Source: Actinomycetota bacterium
GTDB taxonomy: Bacteria; Actinomycetota; Actinomycetes; S36-B12; CAIYMF01
Direction: 5' to 3'
DNA: 64,000 nucleotides
Assembly (NCBI GenBank): GCA_026393115.1
Contig: JAPLAU010000030.1
Location: 1 to 64,000, forward strand
Shown: in pieces, positions 1-8,066 of the stretch
Layout of the letters: every line of letters begins with the position of its first letter
Position numbering within the stretch: position 1 is the first letter of the stretch
Position numbers and translations under genes: made by a program
The notes under the pieces: generated by a model
Told to the model about the DNA's origin: nothing
Database searches by the model: none
Seen by the model: the letters and a program-made list of their open reading frames with translations, nothing else

Positions 1-99
1 ATCGAGACCAAGTACAACCGCCGCCGACGCCAACGCGCCCTGGGCAAACTCACCCCGGTCGAGTTTGAGATGATCTACCAAGCCGCAGACGCGGCGTAG
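1..99 (+). CDS. IS3-family transposase (OrfB), C-terminal end only
   Basis: Only the last 32 codons are in the window, read from base 1 to a TAG stop at 97-99. The peptide has the basic stretch, then ALGKLTPVEFE, which matches the usual C-terminal end of IS3-family OrfB transposases (R-x-H-S-x-L-G-x-x-x-P-x-x-F/Y-E), just after the last catalytic Glu of the DDE domain. The catalytic residues lie upstream of the window, so activity cannot be judged. A G-rich terminal repeat follows within 40 bases, as expected for the right end of the element. Confidence 0.8.
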   Translation: METKYNRRRRQRALGKLTPVEFEMIYQAADAA

Positions 100-136
100 G
101 AACCATCAACCCCGAGTGTCAACCAAACCGGGGGCA
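1..136 (+). mobile_element. Right end of an IS3-family insertion sequence
   Basis: The element's transposase ends at 99 and the probable right terminal repeat ends with GGGGGCA at 130-136, so that the element terminates in CA as IS3-family elements do. The left end lies outside the window, so the terminal repeat cannot be compared with its partner and any target-site duplication cannot be confirmed. Sequence from 137 onward reads, on the other strand, as the interior of a gene with its own ribosome-binding site, so the element seems to have inserted into that gene. The boundary at 136 is inferred from the CA terminus and could be off by a few bases. Confidence 0.6.
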
Positions 137-284
137 GACCCGTGTCATCGATACTGAGAATCAGGATGCACACGTGTCGGGTCGCCTCGGCAGGTGCCGT
201 GAGCATGGTGTCAACGCGGCGACGGAGGTCGATCTCAAGCGGGCCATCGAGTGGTCGTGTCGATGGGCGTTCGGGAGACGTCAT
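137..284 (-). pseudogene. 5' stub of an unknown gene cut by the IS element
   Basis: A good start (ATG at 284) lies 6 bases after a GAGGAG ribosome-binding site (290-295 on the minus strand). It opens 49 codons of sensible coding sequence: a polar N-terminus, then DLRRRVDTMLTAP and a hydrophobic strand HVCILILSIDD. The frame then runs straight into the IS right end and stops within it. What is seen is therefore the 5' end of a real gene whose remainder was separated by the insertion. I do not recognise the family from this short piece. The intact start and RBS suggest the insertion is recent or that the fused short product is harmless. Confidence 0.55.
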
Positions 285-499
285 GCTCACTCCTCATCAG
301 GCCTGCCAGTTGGTCGATTCACCACTAGCGTGCTCCCGAATCGGCCTTGATGGGGGTGCTGCCGCCCGGTTGGCCCAATCGAAAAGGCGCGATCAAGGGA
401 AATCCTGTATGTCCGAATTAGATGGTTTTTCACACACTTACACGAGATCAACGGAAACCTCCGAGGAAGCAAGGCGCATCACTGTGCGTTCACATACCT

Positions 500-528
500 T
501 TGACCCAGAGTGATGTATGGGTTACCGT
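500..528 (+). promoter_or_regulatory. Sigma70-like promoter for the first LuxR regulator
   Basis: TTGACC at 500-505, a 17-base spacer and TACCGT at 523-528 form a good -35/-10 pair. Transcription would start near 535, which lies after the upstream ATG at 517 and before the ATG at 565. This favours 565 as the real start. The rest of the non-coding stretch 285-499, between the truncated gene and this promoter, shows no other clear signal. Confidence 0.5.
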
Positions 529-564
529 ACTGCTGAAATAGTTGACCTTGGGTTGGGGGTAGGC

Positions 565-1416
565 ATGGAAACGTCATCTGCGAGTCTGATCGGCTCAGAT
601 TCGATGTCCATGGGACGCATCAGCACGTTCCTCGATCTTCTGACTGGTGTCCCCGACGGTGACACGGTCGCTCGAGCCCTCGCTGCTGGTGTGTTGATGG
701 ATCTGCGGGCTCATGTCACGTGCATCTACCGACTCTCAGACACGGGCCGCGATTTGCTGCTCGTGGGCAAGTTCGGCGGAGCACCCGAGCAGGTGCGCGC
801 CCTGGAAGTAGTGCCACTTGATCTTGAGTGGACGGTGGGGCGTGCGTTTCACACGGATCGGGTGCTGTTAGAAGCAATTGACGATATTCGTCGATCCTCA
901 CCGCTCACGGCGCCGCTATGTGGAGCTGATGTTGCTGGCTCGGCTGGTGGCACCTTGGCGGTCCTGCCGCTACATCATGCAGGTGTGAGCATCGGTGTGC
1001 TCACCACTGCCGTTGAAGTGCCATTGCGGCCAGGGGATCTCCTCGCCGATCAACTGGAATTGTTGGCGCCGCTGATCTCGCTATGGCTAATCGCGGCGAT
1101 GTCGCGTGACCGCCTCAAAGATCCGCAGACCGAGAAGGGTCGCCGGGTGCTCACCGACCGGCAGTTGCAGGTTCTCCAGCTCATGGATCAGGGACTGAGC
1201 AACGGCGAAATTGCTCGACTCGTTGGTTACTCCGAGCCGACAATCAAGGCCGACATTTCTGCCCTCTATCGGCTGGTGCCATCGGCGAGTCGTTCGGAAT
1301 TACTGGCCAATGCTGCGCGAGCGGGATTGTTGACAGTCGATCTGCGAAGTGCGGCCGAATCTAGCGGGACACTTATACCACGTACCGGCGCGACTACCGT
1401 CTCGATCTCTGTCTGA
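565..1416 (+). CDS. GAF-like sensor with LuxR-type DNA-binding domain
   Basis: A 283-residue transcription regulator. Residues about 25-175 look like a GAF-type sensory domain (GGTLAVLPL, then a run ending GVSIGVLTTAVEVPL), and residues about 195-255 are a LuxR/GerE helix-turn-helix (LTDRQLQVLQLMDQGLSNGEIARLVG). There is no receiver domain, so it should sense a ligand or redox state rather than accept phosphate. I chose ATG 565, which follows a GGGGGTAGG stretch and lies downstream of a promoter at 500-528; ATG 517 would fall before the predicted transcript start. It sits 73 bases before a second LuxR regulator and upstream of the glycan cluster, which the two may control (inference). The ligand is unknown. 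Confidence 0.8.
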   Translation: METSSASLIGSDSMSMGRISTFLDLLTGVPDGDTVARALAAGVLMDLRAHVTCIYRLSDTGRDLLLVGKFGGAPEQVRALEVVPLDLEWTVGRAFHTDRVLLEAIDDIRRSSPLTAPLCGADVAGSAGGTLAVLPLHHAGVSIGVLTTAVEVPLRPGDLLADQLELLAPLISLWLIAAMSRDRLKDPQTEKGRRVLTDRQLQVLQLMDQGLSNGEIARLVGYSEPTIKADISALYRLVPSASRSELLANAARAGLLTVDLRSAAESSGTLIPRTGATTVSISV

Positions 1417-1462
1417 TACCCCCATATGGCCCAATGAGGAGGTGAACGCTGTGCGATCGCGG

Positions 1463-1482
1463 ATTGACTGAGAGTAGTCAAT
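1463..1482. promoter_or_regulatory. Perfect inverted repeat before the second regulator
   Basis: ATTGACT (1463-1469) and AGTCAAT (1476-1482) form a perfect 7-base inverted repeat with a 6-base spacer, just before the GTG start at 1490. Paired half-sites of this kind are typical of LuxR/NarL-family binding sites, so this may be an autoregulatory operator. A strong ribosome-binding site (GAGGAGGTGA, 1436-1445) also precedes a six-codon reading frame, 1451-1471, which could be a leader peptide. Confidence 0.4.
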
Positions 1483-1489
1483 CGAGTGC

Positions 1490-2164
1490 GTGAGTCTCTT
1501 TCTTGACCACCTGTTTGATCAGGCCATAGAGTTGTTGACTATGCCGGCGACAGCTCAAGCCTTTTCAGAGCCGGTCAACGCACTTCCAGCGACAGCATTT
1601 GAATCTCTGGTGGTGGCATCGGTCCCTGCTCGGCGCACGGTGATTGAGACAGCATTGCGCCGCCTCGGTTCGCGGCACATCTTGGTCGCGAGCAGCGTTT
1701 ATGAAGCAGGCGAGTGTGCGGTAGTACCGATGTCGCGTGATGTTGCCGTGGTTGATTCCGATCTTGCCGATGGCACTGCGTATGAGGCTTTCAGGCTTCT
1801 GCGCGAAGCCGGATGGCGGCGCGTGGTGATGATGTCTTCGCGTGACGACCCGCTGGCGATCGTGGCGGCCGGAGCTCTTGGCGTGCGCAACTACCTTGTG
1901 GTCCCTGAGCATTCCGAATCGGGAATGCTCATGCCAACTCGAATTCACGATCGCACGGCTGTCGATAGCGGCCGACTCTCTGAGCGTGAACTTGAAGTGC
2001 TGCAGTTGGTTGCCGATGGGATGTCGAACAAGGACGTTGCCCGTCTACTCGGACTTTCCGCATTCACGGTAAAGAGTCACCTCGCTCGGATCTCACGCAA
2101 ACTGCAGACCGGAGACCGTGCCGAAATGGTTGCCATTGCAATGCGAGCAGGAAAGATTCGATGA
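1490..2164 (+). CDS. NarL/LuxR-family response regulator, degenerate receiver
   Basis: A 224-residue protein with a receiver-like N-terminal half and a clear LuxR helix-turn-helix at about 160-215 (LSERELEVLQLVADGMSNKDVARLLG, then FTVKSHLARISRKL). The receiver half has strands resembling VVMMSS and the final NYLVV, but the usual acidic pair and phospho-aspartate are not in clean positions (AVVDSDLADG is the nearest to the D-box). It may therefore be an atypical, non-phosphorylated receiver. The GTG at 1490 is the longest start; ATG 1541 (MPATAQAF) is an alternative that fits the domain edge better. It lies between another LuxR protein and the glycosyltransferase. Confidence 0.75.
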   Translation: MSLFLDHLFDQAIELLTMPATAQAFSEPVNALPATAFESLVVASVPARRTVIETALRRLGSRHILVASSVYEAGECAVVPMSRDVAVVDSDLADGTAYEAFRLLREAGWRRVVMMSSRDDPLAIVAAGALGVRNYLVVPEHSESGMLMPTRIHDRTAVDSGRLSERELEVLQLVADGMSNKDVARLLGLSAFTVKSHLARISRKLQTGDRAEMVAIAMRAGKIR

Positions 2165-2297
2165 TGTCGAATCTGGATTGCACTTCAACAGTGAACACTC
2201 CGGAGAGGTATCCGCGGCGCTCAGCGCGCGCACGAACTGCCAAGACGTAGCCGTGCCATTACTGATTTCGGCGCTGGCAGGCATTGGAGGTTGCACG

Positions 2298-3438
2298 ATG
2301 ACGACGTACGGAGTTCTGAGTACTTATCCGCCTACGCAATGTGGCCTCGCCACATTCAGCGCGGCTCTCGTTAGAGCATTGCGTTCTGATGAAGATGTCG
2401 TTGAGGTGGTGGCGTTGGTTGATCGCATCGATTCGGGTTTTCCTTCGGAAGTACGCCATCAGTGGGTACGAGGCGAACCGGGTGGAGAGAGCCGGGCCGC
2501 TGCGCGTCTTAATACCAATGACATCGTGATCGTGCAGCACGAATACGGCATCTTTGGCGGTGCCGACGGTGGCGAAGTGTTAGACCTCGTTCGCCAACTG
2601 CATGTGCCCGTCGTCGTGGTGTTTCATACCGTTTTGGAAGCACCTACTGTGCGTCAGCGCAGCATACTTTTGGAGTTATCGCGCCGCTGTGACTCCGTCG
2701 TCACTATGACGTGGACTGCGCGTCGTCGCCTGATCAATCAGTACGGCGTTCCTGCGAGCCGCATCACGGTGATTCCGCACGGTGCTTCAGACATTCACGT
2801 GCGCGGTGTGAAGTGGACCCCCCCCTGCGGCCAAGGCGCGGCCGGTTCTTCTCACGTGGGGATTACTCGGCCAGGGCAAGGGAATCGAGTGGGGCATCGC
2901 TGCGATGGCATTACTGCGAGACGTTCATCCCGCGCCGATTTACCGCATCGTAGGAGGAATACATCCGAAGGTCGCAGCGCGCGAGGGTGAGGCTTATCGG
3001 CGTCGACTCGAACGTCAAGTTCGAGAGCTCGGAGTCGACCACATGGTGTCGTTTGATGATCGCTACATCGACACCGATGAGTTGCAAGGAATCGTTGCGG
3101 ACGCCGACTTCATCTTGCTGCCGTACGACTCGCGTGATCAAGTGACATCCGGTGTTCTTGTTGAGGCGGTCACGGCGGCGAAGCCGGTTGTGTCGACCGG
3201 TTTTCCGCACGCCGTTGAACTCCTCTCGCGGGGAATGGGACTCCTTGTCGAACGACAAAGTGCGTCGTCGATTGCCGCTGCGGTGCGGCGATTGATCGAA
3301 GATCCGCAATTGGCGCAGCGCATGTCTGACGACGCGCGTACCGCGGCAAAGGACCTGCTCTGGCCGGCAGTGGCCGATCGCTACCGCGACCTTGCAGAGA
3401 GCCTTCCCAACAGGTCACTCGAATCGGTGAGCGCATGA
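2298..3438 (+). pseudogene. GT4 glycosyltransferase with a frameshift in a C8 tract
   Basis: The gene starts at ATG 2298 behind GGAGG (2286-2290). The first frame encodes a GT4 N-terminal Rossmann domain (GVLSTYPPTQCGLATF, then VQHEYGIFGG, then ITVIPHGASD). At eight C's (2818-2825) the reading shifts. The next frame, opening in the same place, continues ARPVLLTWGLLGQGKGIEWG and IYRIVGGIHPKV, and carries the GT4 C-terminal nucleotide-sugar domain (LLPYDSRDQVTSGVLVEA). Removing one C restores a single protein of about 380 residues. This could be a sequencing error, a true mutation, or a phase-variable switch. The stop overlaps the next start by ATGA, so the gene belongs to the operon with the GH130 protein. 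It probably builds or trims a mannose-type glycan (inference). Confidence 0.75.
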
Positions 3439-4445
3439 GCGTGGCTGGGATTCGTTACGACCACCTCATCGGGATGAGCGATGGCATTGGCTTGTTCGAG
3501 CACGCGAAATTCACGGTCCCGCGTCGTGAGCATGGCTACTGCGTTGACGATGTAGCGCGAGGACTCATCGTCGTAATGCGCGAACCCGAGCCAGATGACC
3601 AACTGCGGGCACTCGCACGGGTGTACCTGCAGTTCCTCGCAGAGGCGCAGTCGTATGACGGTCGCTTCTGCAATCGACGAGGTGCCGACGGCGAGTGGCA
3701 TGACGAGCCCAGCACACGTGACTGGTGGGGGCGTGCAGTGTGGGCACTGGGTACGACGGTCGCGAGGTCAGACGAACTTGCTGATGAAGCGATGGCGCTA
3801 TTCGAACGCAGTGTCACCTTGCGAGCGTCGTGGCTTCGGCCCATGGCCTTCGCAGGGTTCGGTGCCGCCGAAGTGTTGTCAGTCAGGCCCGAACATCGAT
3901 CAGCACGCGCGTTACTCTGTGCAGCGGCTCAGCGCATTGCCGTCCCCTCAGTCGAGGGTGAGTGGCCCTGGCCCGAGGCGCGTTTGCAGTACGCGAATGC
4001 AGCGCTACCTCAGGTGTTGATGGCTGCAGGATCCCTTCTTGATGAACCGCACTGGCAGGAACAAGGTCTGGCCATGTTGGAGTGGCTCGTCAGGGTCGAA
4101 ACGCGCGGCGAGCACCTGTCGGTTACCCCTGTCGGAGGTTGGGTGTTGGGCGAGCCGCGCCCAGGATTTGACCAACAGCCCATCGAAGTTGCAGCGCTTG
4201 CCGATGCGTGCGCTCTGGCGTTCGAACTCACGGCGAACCCGCTCTGGAGCCGCACTCTTGAACGCTGTGCGCAGTGGTTTGATGGCATGAATGATGTGGG
4301 GGTCGCACTCAGGGATCCCGCTGATGGCTCAGGCTGCGATGGGCTCGAGAGGCACGGGCGCAATGAAAACTGTGGCGCGGAGTCGACCTTGTCGATGCTC
4401 GCCACCTTCCAGCAGGTTTCACGCTCGTTAGCTGTGACGTCATGA
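3435..4445 (+). CDS. Unrecognised 336-residue protein of the GT4/GH130 glycan operon
   Basis: A soluble protein with no signal peptide. Its opening (GIGLFEHAKFTVPRREHGYC followed by VDDVARGL) and repeated helical segments with W/D/G motifs (RDWWGRAVWALG, EGEWPWPEARLQYANA, and a late NENCGAESTLSMLA) suggest an (alpha/alpha)6-barrel of the kind found in glycan-processing enzymes. I recall such proteins next to GT4 enzymes in actinobacteria, often labelled 'glycosyltransferase' only because they are sometimes fused to one. It overlaps both neighbours by ATGA, so it should be translated with them. Catalytic residues cannot be named; D/E residues in the VDD and AES motifs are candidates. Function in a shared glycan pathway is inferred from context. 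Confidence 0.5.
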   Translation: MSVAGIRYDHLIGMSDGIGLFEHAKFTVPRREHGYCVDDVARGLIVVMREPEPDDQLRALARVYLQFLAEAQSYDGRFCNRRGADGEWHDEPSTRDWWGRAVWALGTTVARSDELADEAMALFERSVTLRASWLRPMAFAGFGAAEVLSVRPEHRSARALLCAAAQRIAVPSVEGEWPWPEARLQYANAALPQVLMAAGSLLDEPHWQEQGLAMLEWLVRVETRGEHLSVTPVGGWVLGEPRPGFDQQPIEVAALADACALAFELTANPLWSRTLERCAQWFDGMNDVGVALRDPADGSGCDGLERHGRNENCGAESTLSMLATFQQVSRSLAVTS

Positions 4446-5926
4446 GCGGTCCCGGGCTGCTGCGTCGCAGCGAAGTCCGGATGCTTCCTGACACGACGCG
4501 CGTGGTGACGCGTCCGTTCTTGCCAGGTCAAGAGGCCCATACGCACGGAATCTCGCGTGCTGAGTCCGTGGTGGATCGCATCATGGATCTCAGTGAAACC
4601 GAGGTTGCCGTTGCTTTGTCGTCGGTGCTCACGTCGTTCGCTGGACGCCACTCCGATCTTGAGCAGACCTTCCGGGAGCATTTCGCGCTGGTCGCTCACC
4701 GAGTTCCGATGTGGTCCGATCTCACCCGTGACCGCATCACTCTCATCGGCGCTTATCTCACGCTTGAGTACTCGATCGAGGGTGCGGCTTTGTTTAATCC
4801 GGCGATCATCGCCCACCCCGACCAGAGTGGCTGCGCTGACGGTGAATTGAGATTCCTGATGTCGGTGCGTGCGGTTGGCGAAGGACATATGTCGAGTGTC
4901 GAATTTCGCACGGGGATCGTGGGACCACACGATGCGATCGTTATTGACGTTCCGGGCGGGGATTTGTCGCCAGGAGTCGTGACTCCTGGCCTGATGTCGG
5001 TTGACTTTTTGCGTGAGGCTCTCGATATGCACGGTGATGCGTTCGACGCGGAGAGTCTGTTGCAACACCTGCCTGACATGTTTTTGCCGAGCGAGTTAGA
5101 GGAAGTACTCGCGTCAACCGCGCTGGACAGTCCGTCAAGCAGCGGTAGCGATGGCTTACTCGAGCGAATCCGTCGGACGGCAGCGTCGACGTACCGATTG
5201 CGCTTCTCAGCCGGGTACCACATATCTGAGCGCGTCATCATGCCAACAAGTGCGGCTGAGAGTCATGGTCTCGAAGATGTGCGCCTTGTGGAGTTTCGTG
5301 AAACTGACGGAACTCTCACCTACTTCGGTACCTACACGGCCTACGACGGATCGCACATCGCCCCGCACTTCATGCGCACCGACGATTTTCTAACTTTTGA
5401 CTTCGGGCCAATGATGGGGCCGGCCGCTCACAACAAGGGAATGGCGCTCTTTCCGCGCCGCATCGGCGGCTTGATGTGGACGCTCTCGCGTTGGGACAGA
5501 GAGAACATCAGCGTTGCGAGTTCCATTGATGGAATCCGCTGGGAGTCTCCGGCGGTTTTGGTCGCCCCTCGCCGGGCGTGGGATCTAGTGCAGGTTGGCG
5601 CCTGCTCGTCGCCGATCGAAACGCCGCAAGGATGGCTGGTATTCACGCACGGTGTCGGCCCGATGAGGGTATACAGCATCGGTGTGGTGCTGCTCGATCT
5701 CGACGATCCGACGAGCGTGATCGGGGTGATTGATGCTCCGCTGCTTTCGCCTGAGTCAGATGAGCGTGACGGTTACGTCCCGAACGTTCTCTACTCCTGT
5801 GGGGCCTTGATTCACGGCAACTCAGTAGTGCTTCCCTATGGATGCAGTGATGCCACTATCCGCTTCGCGTTCATCGACTTAGCGCAGCTTCTCAGCCAGT
5901 TTCACCCACCGCGTAGATCGGAGTAA
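4442..5926 (+). CDS. GH130-family glycoside phosphorylase/hydrolase-like protein
   Basis: A 494-residue protein. The C-terminal half (about 240-480) has the five-bladed propeller pattern of GH130 (PH1107-related) proteins: RLVEFRETDGTLTYFGTYTA, MALFPRRIGGLMWTLSR, then ETPQGWLVFTHGVGPMRVY and DLDDPT. GH130 members cleave or phosphorolyse beta-mannosides. The N-terminal 230 residues are an extra region of unknown role, making this longer than the usual 300-350-residue enzymes. The start overlaps the previous gene (ATGA). The next gene, a mannose-6-phosphate-isomerase-type cupin, lies two bases downstream and fits a mannose-based pathway. Whether it is a phosphorylase or a hydrolase cannot be told from sequence here. 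Confidence 0.8.
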   Translation: MSGPGLLRRSEVRMLPDTTRVVTRPFLPGQEAHTHGISRAESVVDRIMDLSETEVAVALSSVLTSFAGRHSDLEQTFREHFALVAHRVPMWSDLTRDRITLIGAYLTLEYSIEGAALFNPAIIAHPDQSGCADGELRFLMSVRAVGEGHMSSVEFRTGIVGPHDAIVIDVPGGDLSPGVVTPGLMSVDFLREALDMHGDAFDAESLLQHLPDMFLPSELEEVLASTALDSPSSSGSDGLLERIRRTAASTYRLRFSAGYHISERVIMPTSAAESHGLEDVRLVEFRETDGTLTYFGTYTAYDGSHIAPHFMRTDDFLTFDFGPMMGPAAHNKGMALFPRRIGGLMWTLSRWDRENISVASSIDGIRWESPAVLVAPRRAWDLVQVGACSSPIETPQGWLVFTHGVGPMRVYSIGVVLLDLDDPTSVIGVIDAPLLSPESDERDGYVPNVLYSCGALIHGNSVVLPYGCSDATIRFAFIDLAQLLSQFHPPRRSE

Positions 5927-5928
5927 CT

Positions 5929-6312
5929 ATGAGTGCGACGACCCATAGGCTCGACAGCATCCTTATTGAGAATCGCCCCTGGGGACGCTTCGAACAGTTC
6001 GTCAGTAACGAGCAGGTGAGTGTCAAGGTGCTCACGGTTACGGCTGGTCAGCGCCTGTCGCTACAGCGACACCAGTTGCGAGATGAGATGTGGCAAGTGC
6101 TTGACGCTCCGCTTGACGTTCAGGTTGATGAGCGTCGGTGGTCGGCAGGAGTTGGCGAGCGCGTCTGGATTCCGCGCGGAGCTACCCATCGGCTCGGAAA
6201 CTCAGGTGCGGCGGCTGCTCGCGTGCTTGAGGTGGCATTCGGTCACTTCGATGAGGCCGACATTGAGCGATTCGACGACGACTACAACCGCGAATCTCAA
6301 ACCACCGCTTAG
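5929..6312 (+). CDS. Mannose-6-phosphate isomerase type II-like cupin
   Basis: A 127-residue single-domain cupin matching the C-terminal isomerase domain of type II phosphomannose isomerases: RPWGRFEQF at the start, then GQRLSLQRHQLRDEMWQVL (metal-binding His/Glu cluster), and WIPRGATHRLGN (second cupin motif). It should interconvert fructose-6-phosphate and mannose-6-phosphate in the cytoplasm. It closes the glycan operon, two bases after the GH130 gene. It converges with the histidine kinase gene; the two stop codons share the bases TTAG (6309-6312). Confidence 0.8.
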   Translation: MSATTHRLDSILIENRPWGRFEQFVSNEQVSVKVLTVTAGQRLSLQRHQLRDEMWQVLDAPLDVQVDERRWSAGVGERVWIPRGATHRLGNSGAAAARVLEVAFGHFDEADIERFDDDYNRESQTTA

Positions 6313-8066
6313 TTCGGTGAGATGACAACCTCAAGCCGAGTTCCCTCGGCAGTTGGGGTGATTGTCCACTGCCCTTGGCTTACTTGGGTGAGGTAGGCCG
6401 AACCAATTCCCGGAGTTCCGCCCTGGGGCCCAATTCCGTTGTCGGAGATCACCACGTGCAGCGCCTGGTGTGTGTCGTTCGAGACGTCAATGACGATATG
6501 GGTGGCCTTGCCATGACGAATGGCGTTCGCGATTGCCTCTTCCACCACTCGACCAACCGCGGGTGCCTCGGTTTGAAATCTTCGCGATGCCGATGGGTCG
6601 ATCTGCACGTCGAAGGTGCAGAACCCCTCCCACAGAGAGACTTTGCGTGCCACTTCCGATGAGAGAGTCGATGCGGTACGACGTGGTGCGACCGGTGCTC
6701 CAAGAGCACTCAGTGCCTCGGTGAGGGCAATGTTGAGCGTTGACTCGTCTTCGGTTGCGGCCGCCTGCTCAATCACCATGGCGCAGGTGACGAGTCGAGT
6801 CTGCACGGACCCGTGAAGGGATTGGGCCGTTTCGCGAGCGAGTGACGCAACCTGACGACTGCGTGCGATGGACTCGACCTGATCGTGTTGAATGTCGTCG
6901 CGCACATTGCTGCGCAATTCGTCTTCCTTGTCGCGCCAGGCACCGAAGCCTGAAGTGGCAAAGGTGACCAGGAGGCTGGCGATCATTTGAGTGAGTTGCC
7001 AGACAATCGACGCGGACCCGGGGATCCACATCTCGCGCAATTCAGCGCGAACCAGCACGGAGGTGAGGATCAGCAATGTGCCACCGATGAAGATCGCCGC
7101 GTGCCAACTGGGGCGGCGCCGCATGAGTACGTTGGCAAGCAGACCCACAGGGATGGTGATGGCAAGCCCGGCGAGCAGGAGCAGTACTCCGTGAGCGAGA
7201 CCGAATACCTTGGTCTGTACTGCGAGTGTGCCAAAGACATCAATAAGTGCGTACGCGAAAGGCCGAAAAGGCTGGTAGCGAACGATGTTGACGACGAGCG
7301 ACCACCATGGGGTCTTGGGGTACCGCTCTTCTGTGCGCTGCCAGAGTCTCTTACTCAGTGGTCGCACAGAGTTGTCCGCTGTTCCAAGAAGCAGGTTCGA
7401 AACAGATTCCCATTCATCGCGACTCATCGAAGTTGTGCTTCCGTCGGGTGCTGTTGTGATCTGCAGCAATGCTTCGACGTGTGCGCGGGCCGGGCTCAGT
7501 TCGGCTCCGATCTCATCACTGATTTCGGTGTGGATGCGGTCAAGGATCTCCGACTGCTGGATGCGGGCGAGTTCGAGTGCCACGGAGTCCGCGATGAGTT
7601 GACGGCGGGTATTTGCTGCCTGTTCGCGGTAGTCGAGGAAGTAACTCAGAGTTGGCCCCCACCAGATGGCATAGAGGAGGTTGAGCACGCAGCGTTCCGC
7701 AATGCTTTGGTTAGTTGGGAGTTCGAGAATCTCGGCGCTGATGCCTACGACCAGGCTGAACAGAACACCGCACAGACCGTCGAATGCGATAACCCACCCC
7801 ACGGCGATGGGGTGTTGTCGTCGATTGCGAAAGACCGTGGCATTCGCGGCAAGTACGAGTAGTCCGAGCGCCACAGATCCGAGGAGCCACAAGGCAATCC
7901 ATGAGGCCGCCACACTGCCCGTTGTCGTTGTGTAGGACTCTCCGGCAAGCAAGGCGAACAGTCCGAGTCCGGCAGTGATGAGGTACGACTGCCACGCGAT
8001 GGCCCACTTGCCGCCAATGCGTTCGCGAAAGGTACGCGTGGGTGAGGTCTCAGGTGAGTCGAGCAC
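6309..8066 (-). CDS. Membrane sensor histidine kinase (NarL/DesK-type)
   Basis: A 585-residue protein with about four membrane spans near the N-terminus (residues 25-145), a cytoplasmic stretch, about three more spans (270-375), and a C-terminal kinase core. The phospho-accepting His is probably H418 in SLHGSVQTRL, which is the HisKA_3 motif. ATPase motifs follow: EEAIANAIRHGKA (N box, about 509-521) and SDNGIGPQGG (G box, about 541-550). Two blocks of spans are unusual and may form a membrane sensor. The 5' end lies upstream of and overlapping the 3' end of the response regulator gene (8050-8066), so they form a two-component operon, regulator first. The signal is unknown. Confidence 0.85.
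   Translation of the reverse strand: MLDSPETSPTRTFRERIGGKWAIAWQSYLITAGLGLFALLAGESYTTTTGSVAASWIALWLLGSVALGLLVLAANATVFRNRRQHPIAVGWVIAFDGLCGVLFSLVVGISAEILELPTNQSIAERCVLNLLYAIWWGPTLSYFLDYREQAANTRRQLIADSVALELARIQQSEILDRIHTEISDEIGAELSPARAHVEALLQITTAPDGSTTSMSRDEWESVSNLLLGTADNSVRPLSKRLWQRTEERYPKTPWWSLVVNIVRYQPFRPFAYALIDVFGTLAVQTKVFGLAHGVLLLLAGLAITIPVGLLANVLMRRRPSWHAAIFIGGTLLILTSVLVRAELREMWIPGSASIVWQLTQMIASLLVTFATSGFGAWRDKEDELRSNVRDDIQHDQVESIARSRQVASLARETAQSLHGSVQTRLVTCAMVIEQAAATEDESTLNIALTEALSALGAPVAPRRTASTLSSEVARKVSLWEGFCTFDVQIDPSASRRFQTEAPAVGRVVEEAIANAIRHGKATHIVIDVSNDTHQALHVVISDNGIGPQGGTPGIGSAYLTQVSQGQWTITPTAEGTRLEVVISPN

Noticed and set aside
75-290. Minus-strand 71-codon frame as a complete gene
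   Set aside because: Only the first 49 codons look like a gene; the rest is the IS right end read backwards.
4010-5068. 352-codon minus-strand frame opposite the GH130 gene
   Set aside because: Shadow of the real genes; the composition is rich in Arg, Ser and His without any domain.
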